From Cellulosimicrobium marinum (GTDB lineage Bacteria > Actinomycetota > Actinomycetes > Actinomycetales > Cellulomonadaceae), in contig NZ_JAJBZH010000007.1 in assembly GCF_020551945.1 (NCBI RefSeq), positions 51,914-115,913 of the forward strand: 64,000 nucleotides of DNA, read 5' to 3'. A program made the translations under genes and the position numbers. Below are positions 57,630 to 64,000 of the stretch, piece by piece. The first letter of the stretch is position 1; each line of letters starts with the position of its first letter. Under the pieces are notes generated by a model, which searched no databases, was not told the origin of the DNA, and worked only from the letters and a program-made list of their open reading frames with translations.

Positions 57630-58817
57630 CTACTCGAGGGGGCCGAGCAGCGACTGCGCGACCGTCGAGTGCGCGGACTCGTCGTCGGACGGGTGGAAGA
57701 GCCCGGCGAGCACGTCCCGGTACAGCCGCCCGAGCTCGTTGCCGGAGAAGTAGCTCGACCCGCCCGCGACGCGCACGGCCTGCTCGACGACGTCCTTCGC
57801 CGTCTCCGTCGCGCGCACCTTGAGCCCCGCCGTCGCGCGGAACCAGCCCGCCCCGCGGTCGACGAGCGCGTCGAGCTCGCCCGCGACCGCGTCGATCTGC
57901 GGCCACACGCCGTCGAGCGCGAGCGCCGCGTCCGCGAGGCGCCACCGGACGTCGGGGTCCTGGGCCAGGGACGCGCCGTCGTTCTTCATCGACGTCCGAC
58001 GCCGCGCGGCCGCCACCGCGAGATCGAGCGCCCGGTCCGCGATCCCTGTGTACACGGCGGCCAGCAGCGTCTCGAACGTCGTGAAGATGCCGACGACGAG
58101 GGGGTCGAGCGTCGGACCGGGCGGGATGCGGCGGACCACGCGCTCGGCGGGCGCGTGCGCGCCGTCGAGCACCGTGGAGCGCGACTGCGACGCCCGCATG
58201 CCCATCGTGTCCCAGTCGTCGAGGATCTCCACCCCGCCGCCCTCGCGGGTGACGAACGCGTGCACGAGGTGCGGGCCGTCGTCGGGCCTGTCGCCGGAGC
58301 CCGGGTCGAGCCCCAGGACCCCGAGACGCGTCCAGCCGGGGGAGTTCGACGTGAAGATCTTGCGGCCGTGGAACGTGTAGCCGCCCGCGCCGTCCGGCCG
58401 GGCCTCGGTGCGCGATCCCAGCAGGACGAGGTCGTTGCCCGCCTCGCTGTACCCGAACCCGAAGACCTCGCCGCGACCGGCCTCGTCGAGCAACCAGTCG
58501 AGCGACGAGTCGCCACGTTCGTGCAGGGAGCGGGCGACCCCGGTCCACACGTGGTGCATGTTCACCGCGAGCGCCGTGGCGGGCGCGGCGCCCGCCAGGC
58601 GAGCCTGCTCGCGCGCGGTCTCGCGCAGCCCGAGGCCCGCCCCGCCGAACGACTCGGGCACGAGCGCACGCAGGTAGCCCGCCGCGGCGAGGTCGTCCAT
58701 GTCCTCGGCGAACCACGCGTTGTCGCGGTCGTACCCGGCGGCTCGCGAGCGCACGGCCTCCAGCAGGTCGTCCGGCAGCAACGTGCGGGGAGCGGGGAAC
58801 GGTGCGGGTGCGGGCAT
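57630..58817 (-). CDS. Acyl-CoA dehydrogenase family flavoprotein
   Basis: 395-residue protein with the acyl-CoA dehydrogenase fold: helical N-terminus with LAAAGYLRALVPESFGGAGL, middle beta domain GFGYSEAGNDLVLLGSRTEA and GGYTFHGRKIFTSNSPGW, and helical C-terminus. The usual C-terminal EGT catalytic segment is replaced by RDVLAGLFHPSDDESAHSTV, so no canonical catalytic glutamate is seen. That pattern is shared with DszC/SfnC-like flavin monooxygenases, some of which scavenge sulfur. The trans-sulfuration gene downstream makes a sulfur role attractive but unproven. The ATG at 58817 starts the conserved protein. Confidence 0.8.
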   Translation of the reverse strand: MPAPAPFPAPRTLLPDDLLEAVRSRAAGYDRDNAWFAEDMDDLAAAGYLRALVPESFGGAGLGLRETAREQARLAGAAPATALAVNMHHVWTGVARSLHERGDSSLDWLLDEAGRGEVFGFGYSEAGNDLVLLGSRTEARPDGAGGYTFHGRKIFTSNSPGWTRLGVLGLDPGSGDRPDDGPHLVHAFVTREGGGVEILDDWDTMGMRASQSRSTVLDGAHAPAERVVRRIPPGPTLDPLVVGIFTTFETLLAAVYTGIADRALDLAVAAARRRTSMKNDGASLAQDPDVRWRLADAALALDGVWPQIDAVAGELDALVDRGAGWFRATAGLKVRATETAKDVVEQAVRVAGGSSYFSGNELGRLYRDVLAGLFHPSDDESAHSTVAQSLLGPLE

Positions 58818-58918
58818 GGCTGGGGGCGGCCTCTCGGGTGGCGGACGCGGGCAGGGCCCCGGCGACGTGTCGCCGAGGCCCTCCCACCGTACGCCGACGG
58901 CGCGTCCTACCCCACGCC

Positions 58919-59701
58919 TCAGCTCCGGGGGCTCGCGGCGTGCTCGCCTGGTCGCCCGCCCAGGTACAGCTCGGAGAGCTGCGGGTCGGCGAGCAGCTCG
59001 GGCGCCGGGCCCGAGATGTGCACCCGGCCGAGGTCGAGCACGCAGCCGATGTCCGCGGTCTCGAGCGCGCGTCGCGCGTTCTGCTCGACGAGCAGCACCG
59101 CGACCCCGGCGTCGCGCATGCGCACGACCTGCTCGAACACGGTCGCCGTCGTCTTGGGGTCCAGCCCCATGGAGGGCTCGTCGAGGAGGACCACGCGCGG
59201 GCTCACCATGAGCGACCGCGCGAACTCGACCTGCTTCTGCTGCCCGCCGGACAGCAGGCCGGCGAGCTGCTTCCACCGCTCGCCGACGATCGGGAACAGC
59301 TCCTGGACGAACCGGACGCGCTCGGCGACCTGCTGCTTGTCGCGCAGCGTGTACGCACCGAGCAGCACGTTCTCCGCGACGGTCATCTCGCGGAACACGC
59401 TGTGCCCCTGGAGCACGTGCGCCAGGCCGGACGACAGCATCTCCTGCGGCCCCTGACCGGTGACGTCCTTCCCGTCGACGAGGATCCGGCCGGAGCGGGG
59501 CCGGAGCAGCCCCGACGCGACCTTGAGCACGGTCGACTTCCCCGCGCCGTTCGGCCCGACGAGGCACACGACCGTCGAGGCCGGGACCTTGATCGTCAGC
59601 CCGCGCAGGACCATGGCCGCCCGGCCGTACCCGGCCTGCACGTCGTCCAGCTCGAGCAGGTACTCCCGCGGCGCTCCCGCGTCGGGGGTCTGGTCAGACA
59701 C
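58919..59701 (-). CDS. livF: Branched-chain amino acid-type ABC transporter ATP-binding protein
   Basis: 260-residue ATPase of the HAAT family. Walker A CLVGPNGAGKSTVLK, Q-loop HVLQGHSVF, signature LLSGGQQKQVEFARSL, Walker B VVLLDEPSMGLDP. The GTG start at 59701 overlaps the livG stop by 8 bp; TTG 59704 is less likely. Last gene of the livJHMGF set. Confidence 0.93.
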   Translation of the reverse strand: MSDQTPDAGAPREYLLELDDVQAGYGRAAMVLRGLTIKVPASTVVCLVGPNGAGKSTVLKVASGLLRPRSGRILVDGKDVTGQGPQEMLSSGLAHVLQGHSVFREMTVAENVLLGAYTLRDKQQVAERVRFVQELFPIVGERWKQLAGLLSGGQQKQVEFARSLMVSPRVVLLDEPSMGLDPKTTATVFEQVVRMRDAGVAVLLVEQNARRALETADIGCVLDLGRVHISGPAPELLADPQLSELYLGGRPGEHAASPRS

Positions 59702-60452
59702 CAAGGTAGGCCTCCAGGACTCGGGGGTCGGACTGGACCGCGGACGGCGGGCCCTCCGCGATGGGCCGGCCCCGGTCGAACACGATGACGTGGTCGGACA
59801 GGCTCATGACCATGTCCATGTTGTGCTCGACGACGAGGAACGTGCGCCCCTCGGCGTTGAGCTCCTGCACGAGCGTCCCGATCCGCCCGATGAGGGCAGG
59901 GTTCACGCCGCCCGCCGGCTCGTCGAGCATGATCGTGTCCGGGTCGCCCATGAGCACGCCCGCCAGCTCGAGCAGCTTCTGCTGCCCGTAGGACAGGTTG
60001 CGCGCCTCGGCGTTCTCCAGGTGGTCGATGCCGACGCGCACGAGCAGCGCGCGCGCCTTGTCGATCTCCTCCGGGTTGCGCGCGCCGCCGAGCAGGTCGC
60101 GCAGCCGCGGGGGCCGCACGGCCACGAGCATGTTCTCGAGCACGGTCATGCGCGGGAAGATGCGGCACAGCTGGAAGCTGCGCCCGATCCCGGCCCGCGC
60201 GATCGTGTGCGGGGCCTTGCGCGTGATGTCGTGGCCGCGGAACGTGACCGTGCCCGAGTCCGGCTTGATCATGCCCGTGACGCAGTTGAAGAACGTCGTC
60301 TTGCCCGAGCCGTTCGGGCCGATGAGCGCGTTGATCTTGCCGTGCTGGAACGTCACCGTCGCGTCGCGCACGGCGTGGACGCCGCCGAACGACTTGGTGA
60401 GACCGACGGTCTCGAGGTTGCGCGTCCTCTGCTCGGTCGCGGTGGTCGTCAT
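59694..60452 (-). CDS. livG: Branched-chain amino acid-type ABC transporter ATP-binding protein
   Basis: 252-residue ATPase. Walker A LIGPNGSGKTTFFNCVTG, Q-loop FQLCRIFPRMT, signature NLSYGQQKLLELAGVL, Walker B TIMLDEPAGGVNP, and the LivG-type tail AEGPPSAVQSDPRVLEAYLG. The ATG at 60452 overlaps the livM stop (ATGA), and GAGGAG upstream lies within the livM 3' end. Forms the ATPase pair with LivF. Confidence 0.94.
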   Translation of the reverse strand: MTTTATEQRTRNLETVGLTKSFGGVHAVRDATVTFQHGKINALIGPNGSGKTTFFNCVTGMIKPDSGTVTFRGHDITRKAPHTIARAGIGRSFQLCRIFPRMTVLENMLVAVRPPRLRDLLGGARNPEEIDKARALLVRVGIDHLENAEARNLSYGQQKLLELAGVLMGDPDTIMLDEPAGGVNPALIGRIGTLVQELNAEGRTFLVVEHNMDMVMSLSDHVIVFDRGRPIAEGPPSAVQSDPRVLEAYLGV

Positions 60453-61786
60453 CGTTCCTCCTCCGGGCCCGTCCGGGGACGTGGGGCCGCGTCTTCCATC
60501 CGCTCGCTCGTCCCTCGCGAACTCCCGCCAGGCCCGCCACGACGCGGCCCCACGTCCTCTCCCGTGCCCTCGGTGGGCGTCGCACCGCCGCGTCGTTCGA
60601 GGTGGCCGACGGCGGTCGTCCCCTCGGCGGTCGTTCCGCCGGCCGCGGCGGTGCGGTTGTGCTCGAGCAGCTCGGCCGCGGTCATCTCGCGGATCGAGGA
60701 GTCCTGGGGGCCGAAGCGGCGCACGAGGGACTGCACGGCGGGGATGATCCCGTCGGGCATGAACAGCACGACGACGCCGAGCAGGATCGCGGTCGCGACC
60801 AGGTGGAACTGGGTGTCGCCGAACTCGAGCTTGAAGTACTCGAGGCCCGTGCCGACGACGAGGGCGCCGAGCAGAGGTCCGAACAGGTGCCGCACGCCGC
60901 CGAAGAGGGCCATGAGCACCATGTAGGAGCCGAGCATGATCGAGAACTGGAAGATCGGGTCGAGATCGCCGAACCACAGTGCGTACATGCCGCCGGCGAG
61001 GCCGGTGAAGGTGGCCGAGACGACGTAGGCGACGAGCTTGTAGTTGCGCGTCGGGACGCCCAGGGCCTGGGCCTTGTCCTCGTCCTCGCGCACCGCCTTG
61101 AGGCCGGTGCCGAAGCGCGAACGGTCGATCGCCCACCAGACGAGCAGCATGACCGCGAGCAGCGCCGCGAACAGGTAGAAGAACACGCGGTGGTGCTCCG
61201 GCCGCAGGAGGTCCGGGAACGGGCGCGGGACGACCAGGCCGTCCGAGCCGCCCGTGAACGAGCCCCACGCCTGGAAGACGAGCAGCAGGATGAGCACGAA
61301 CGCGATGGACACGATGACGAACGACGCCCCGCGCACGCGCAGCGCCGCGATGCCGAGCGGGATCGTGATGACGAGGACGATCGCGCCGGCGAGGAGCCAG
61401 GCGACGAAGCTCGGCAGGCCCAGGTCGCGGATGAGGATGCCGGTGCCGTACGCGCCCAGGCCGAAGAAGGCGGCGTGGCCGAGCGAGACGTACCCCGTGA
61501 AGCCGCCCATGAAGTTCCAGGCGGTCGCGGTGCAGGCATAGCTCGCGACGACGATGCCGGCCGAGAGGATGTACGCGTTGGGCGCCATCGTCGGGAACGC
61601 GAGGACGAGCGCGACCCCCACCGCGAGCGCGGCGAGCCGGGCGACGCGCACCCATGGGCGCCGGGCTCCGGGGGACGGGGGAGCGGTGGTCGCCCGGGCG
61701 CCGTCGGAGTCGTCCCGTGGCGACGTCGTGCCCGTGGGACGACCCGTGGGACCGACCGCAGGACGGGTGTCAGAAGCGTTGCGCAA
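60449..61786 (-). CDS. livM: Branched-chain amino acid-type ABC transporter permease
   Basis: 445-residue permease with about ten helices between residues 47 and 360. Family segments are TATAWNFMGGFTGYVSLGHA, RVRGASFVIVSIAFVLILLL, GLKAVREDEDKAQALGVPTR and FGGVRHLFGPLLGALVVG. The C-terminal ~75 residues are an unusual polar tail. Its last ~35 residues (EDVGPRRGG to TSERMEDAAPRP) are encoded by structured repeat copy C, so the element has extended the protein. It overlaps livG by 4 bp and livH by 17 bp. Confidence 0.93.
   Translation of the reverse strand: MRNASDTRPAVGPTGRPTGTTSPRDDSDGARATTAPPSPGARRPWVRVARLAALAVGVALVLAFPTMAPNAYILSAGIVVASYACTATAWNFMGGFTGYVSLGHAAFFGLGAYGTGILIRDLGLPSFVAWLLAGAIVLVITIPLGIAALRVRGASFVIVSIAFVLILLLVFQAWGSFTGGSDGLVVPRPFPDLLRPEHHRVFFYLFAALLAVMLLVWWAIDRSRFGTGLKAVREDEDKAQALGVPTRNYKLVAYVVSATFTGLAGGMYALWFGDLDPIFQFSIMLGSYMVLMALFGGVRHLFGPLLGALVVGTGLEYFKLEFGDTQFHLVATAILLGVVVLFMPDGIIPAVQSLVRRFGPQDSSIREMTAAELLEHNRTAAAGGTTAEGTTAVGHLERRGGATPTEGTGEDVGPRRGGPGGSSRGTSERMEDAAPRPRTGPEEER
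60477..60557. repeat. Structured repeat element, copy C, inside the livM 3' end
   Basis: GGACGTGGGGCCGCGTC (60477-60493) pairs perfectly with 60541-60557 (17 bp). The 47-nt loop starts TTCCATCC, has an inner TCGC (60504-60507)/GCGA (60517-60520) hairpin with loop TCGTCCCTC, then CTCCCGCCAGGCCC, and ends CCAC. Stem sequences differ from copies A and B, but the loop segments match. It is wholly inside the livM coding region. Confidence 0.92.
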
Positions 61787-62654
61787 GACGACCTCCGAAG
61801 AATCCCTGGGGCCGCAGCATCAGCGTCGCGAACAGCGCGACGTAGAAGATGGTCTGCGCCCACGTCGTGCCGAGCGGCACCTGGAGCAGGCTCTGCCCGA
61901 CGCCGAGGACGAGCGCCGCGACGGCGGCCCCCGGGATCGAGCCCAGGCCGCCGACGACGATGATCGCCATGAGGGGGCCGATCCAGTGCCAGTGCAGCGA
62001 CGGGTAGATCGTGGCATCGAGCGACAGGGCCGTCCCGCCGATCGCGGCGGTCGCGAGGCCGAGGCCGAACCCGAACCCGGCGACGCGGTCGGTCTTGATG
62101 CCGACGAGCTGCGCTGCCTCGCGGTGCTGGATCGTCGCCCGCAGGGCCTGGCCGAACCGGCTGTGCTTCATGAGCACGTACAGCAGCGCGAGCGACAGGG
62201 CCGCGAGCGCGAAGGCCACGAGCTTGACGACCGCGATCCGGGCGCCGAGGAGCTCCACACTCGCGCCCGAGTACGGCAGCTGGATGCGCCGCTGGGTGCC
62301 GCTCCAGACGAAGCCGATCATCCCCTCGATGAAGAGGGCGATCGCGAAGGTCAGGAGGACCGACATCATCGTGAGCGTCGCGGGCCGCAGGCGCGTGATG
62401 AGCAGGCGCTGCATGCCGACGCCCACGGCGAAGAACAGCGGCACCGTGACGACGAGCGACAGGAGCGGGTCCATCCCGGTCTGCTGGTTGAAGTACCACG
62501 CGAGGTACGCGGCGAGGATGAGGAACGCCGAGTGGGCGATCATCACCACGCGCATGACCCCGAAGTACAGGGTGAGGCCCGCTGCCAGGAGGGCGTAGAG
62601 CCCTCCCAGCAGCACGCCGAGCACGAGGCTCTGGAAGAGGAGCGTCACCGTCAC
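61770..62654 (-). CDS. livH: Branched-chain amino acid-type ABC transporter permease
   Basis: 294-residue permease with about eight helices. Seen are LLGGLYALLAAGLTLYFGVM, HSAFLILAAYLAWYF, KHSRFGQALRATIQHREAAQ, VGIKTDRVAGFGFGLGLATA and VVGGLGSIPGAAVAAL, the LivH loops that contact the ATPases. GTG start 7 bp after the livJ stop. The 3' end overlaps livM by 17 bp. Confidence 0.94.
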   Translation of the reverse strand: MTVTLLFQSLVLGVLLGGLYALLAAGLTLYFGVMRVVMIAHSAFLILAAYLAWYFNQQTGMDPLLSLVVTVPLFFAVGVGMQRLLITRLRPATLTMMSVLLTFAIALFIEGMIGFVWSGTQRRIQLPYSGASVELLGARIAVVKLVAFALAALSLALLYVLMKHSRFGQALRATIQHREAAQLVGIKTDRVAGFGFGLGLATAAIGGTALSLDATIYPSLHWHWIGPLMAIIVVGGLGSIPGAAVAALVLGVGQSLLQVPLGTTWAQTIFYVALFATLMLRPQGFFGGRLAQRF

Positions 62655-62661
62655 GGACGGA

Positions 62662-63915
62662 TCACCACGCCGGCTTCGGGAAGATCAGCTCGGCCTCCTG
62701 GGCGTCCTCGGGCAGCACGATCTGGATCTCGCCGTCCACGTACTGCTGGATGAGGTGGGCGCCCTGCGGCTTGCCGGTCTCGTCCCAGGTGAGCGGACCG
62801 ACGACCGTCTCGACCTCGTTGTCGCGGAGCCAGTCGACGAGGTCCTGCTGGCACTCGCCCTGCTCGGCGCACCCGACCGCCTCGACGGCCGCGGCGACGA
62901 CCTGGCCGGTCGTGTAGGCGTTCGCCTCGTCCTCGCCGGGAGGGTTGCCGTGGAGCTCGGTGTACCGCTCGACGAAGTCGACGTTGGACGGCCAGCTCGC
63001 GGTCTCGGTGTACCCGGTCGGCGAGAGGATGCCCTCCGTCTTCGCGCCGATCGCCGCGGAGAACTCGGGGTTGGTCGGGGCCGTCGAGAACGCGGCCATC
63101 TCGGGCTGGTAGTTCAGCTGCTGCAGCGCCACGATGAGGTTGACCGCGTCCTGGTACTGGGTGCCGCCGATGACCATGTCGGCTCCGGAGTCGGCGATCT
63201 TCGCCGCGATCGGCGAGAAGTCGGTGGTGTTGGGCGGGTAGACCTCGTCGACCACGATCTCGAGCCCGGCGTCGGCCAGCTTGTCACGCAGGCCGTACGC
63301 GGTCCCCTGGGCGAACGGGTCGTCCATGGACGCCACGGCCACCGTCTCCGGACGCTCGCCGTCGGGCATCGCGACGATGTAGTCCGCGAGGTAGTTGTAG
63401 TGGTCGTCCGCCACCGCCGGAGCCGCGTAGAAGAGGTTCTCGAAACCCTGCTCGAAGACCTCGTTCGCCGCGCCGGCGGGCTCGACGAAGAGCATCCCGT
63501 ACTCCTCGGCGACGCGGGCGCTCGGCACCACGAGGCGCGTCGAGAAGGGGCCGAAGACGAGGTCGACCTCGTCCTGCGCGATGAGTGCCTCGTAGTCCTG
63601 CACGACTCGGTCGGCGTTCGACTGGTCGTCGAGGATCTTCAGCTCGACCTGCCTGCCGAGGAGGCCCCCGTCCTCGTTGACGAACTGCGCCCACGCCTCG
63701 TAGCCGCGCTGGACGCCCTTGCCCGGCTCGGAGAAGTCGCCGGTGAGCGGGAGGGAGATGCCGACGACGATCGGGTCGTCGCCGCCGCCCTCTCCTCCTC
63801 CGTCACCGTCGGATCCGCCGGAGCACGCGGCGAGGACGAGCGCCGTCGCGGAGAGCCCGGCGGCCGCGGCGAGGGCGCGACGACGGGGTGTGCGTGGGGT
63901 CGAACGTGGGGACAT
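62662..63915 (-). CDS. livJ: ABC transporter substrate-binding lipoprotein, LivJ type
   Basis: 417-residue type I periplasmic-binding protein anchored by a lipid: signal with TALVLAAC lipobox (cysteine near residue 31), then a Gly/Asp-rich linker. The folded part opens IVVGISLPLTGDFSEPGKGV, then GGLLGRQVELKILDDQSNAD and DLVFGPFSTRLVVPSARVAE, standard HAAT ligand-binding-protein features. Ligand not predictable; amino acids, amides or aromatic acids are all known for the family. Tandem LacI-type operators upstream would be unusual for amino acid uptake. GGGAGAG precedes the ATG. Confidence 0.92.
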   Translation of the reverse strand: MSPRSTPRTPRRRALAAAAGLSATALVLAACSGGSDGDGGGEGGGDDPIVVGISLPLTGDFSEPGKGVQRGYEAWAQFVNEDGGLLGRQVELKILDDQSNADRVVQDYEALIAQDEVDLVFGPFSTRLVVPSARVAEEYGMLFVEPAGAANEVFEQGFENLFYAAPAVADDHYNYLADYIVAMPDGERPETVAVASMDDPFAQGTAYGLRDKLADAGLEIVVDEVYPPNTTDFSPIAAKIADSGADMVIGGTQYQDAVNLIVALQQLNYQPEMAAFSTAPTNPEFSAAIGAKTEGILSPTGYTETASWPSNVDFVERYTELHGNPPGEDEANAYTTGQVVAAAVEAVGCAEQGECQQDLVDWLRDNEVETVVGPLTWDETGKPQGAHLIQQYVDGEIQIVLPEDAQEAELIFPKPAW

Positions 63916-63952
63916 GGGGGAACTCTCCCTACTTCGTCGTAGTGAGGACGTG

Positions 63953-63970
63953 CCGTACCGCGATGTACGG
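63953..63970. promoter_or_regulatory. Palindrome CCGTAC-N6-GTACGG upstream of livJ
   Basis: Perfect 6-bp arms with a 6-bp spacer, 38 bp upstream of the livJ start and directly adjoining the LacI-type sites. It may be a second regulator's site. Confidence 0.45.
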
Positions 63971-63993
63971 AAGCGCTTTCGTAAGCGCTTTCG
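63971..63993. promoter_or_regulatory. Tandem LacI/GalR-type operators upstream of livJ
   Basis: AAGCGCTT occurs at 63971-63978 and 63983-63990, each within (G)AAGCGCTTTCG, spaced 12 bp apart. This is the core of LacI-family (cre-like) operators. The window ends 10 bp later, so the full promoter and any adjacent regulator gene are not visible. Confidence 0.65.
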
Positions 63994-64000
63994 CTAGAGT

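Overview
The window is chromosomal DNA from a high-GC Gram-positive actinobacterium. GC is well above 70% outside one short island, GTG starts are common, and many start codons follow a TANNCT box by six to eight bases, as expected for leaderless mRNAs. The gene set includes an actinobacterial-type MurA, a DUF3516 helicase, a mycothiol-family protein, an NdgR/AreB-like IclR regulator and a very large secreted GH92 mannosidase with CBM6-like modules. This fits a polysaccharide-degrading member of the Cellulomonadaceae/Promicromonosporaceae (Cellulosimicrobium-like). That assignment is inference; no rRNA is present.

Layout. Positions 1-335 hold a repeat cluster, followed by a lipoate ligase gene. 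At 1470-5397 nagZ-anmK-murQ form a tightly coupled muropeptide-recycling operon. At 5407-8342 (minus) a GH15 glycosidase and a glucose dehydrogenase form a glucose-release and oxidation pair. At 8449-13686 lie PLPBP, YccF, YbaK, a GNAT protein and a DEAD/DEAH helicase. At 13930-18792 is the GH92 enzyme behind a LacI-type operator and a perfect palindrome. At 18953-27782 are mostly single housekeeping or hypothetical genes, ending in FAH-gltX-HAD. At 27845-29986 yeiH and a LysR regulator diverge. At 31573-31817 are tRNA-Gln(CTG) and tRNA-Glu(CTC). At 33793-36854 an IclR regulator diverges from leuCD. At 37135-43197 (minus) are an LLM oxidoreductase, CorC, DUF808 and a compact leucyl-tRNA synthetase preceded by a Leu-rich leader peptide and strong hairpin. 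lpdA follows at 43476-44882.

The stretch 44883-48840 is an accessory island with lower GC and different codon use. It holds a DUF3883 protein, a DUF262/HNH (GmrSD-like) protein and several gene fragments, including two N-terminal fragments that face each other across a deletion junction. Housekeeping genes resume at 48840: adenine deaminase-like, murA, a DesK/DesR-like two-component pair, plsC, gpsA, a lipoprotein, a trans-sulfuration enzyme, an acyl-CoA dehydrogenase-like flavoprotein, and a five-gene livJHMGF transporter operon (minus) behind tandem LacI-type operators at the right edge.

Two signals stand out. First, a dispersed structured element occurs at three loci (1-57 plus tandem partial copies, 36879-36983, 60477-60557). 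Its outer stem is perfectly complementary in each copy but largely different between copies. Inside is a small hairpin whose stem also changes with pairing preserved, while its 9-nt loop and the flanking unpaired segments are conserved. One copy encodes the C-terminal tail of LivM. Second, the leuS leader encodes MSGMRPVQLLLRRPR directly before a hairpin that overlaps its stop codon, which is the layout of a leucine attenuator. Leucine and branched-chain metabolism recurs through the window (IclR-leuCD, leuS, the liv operon).
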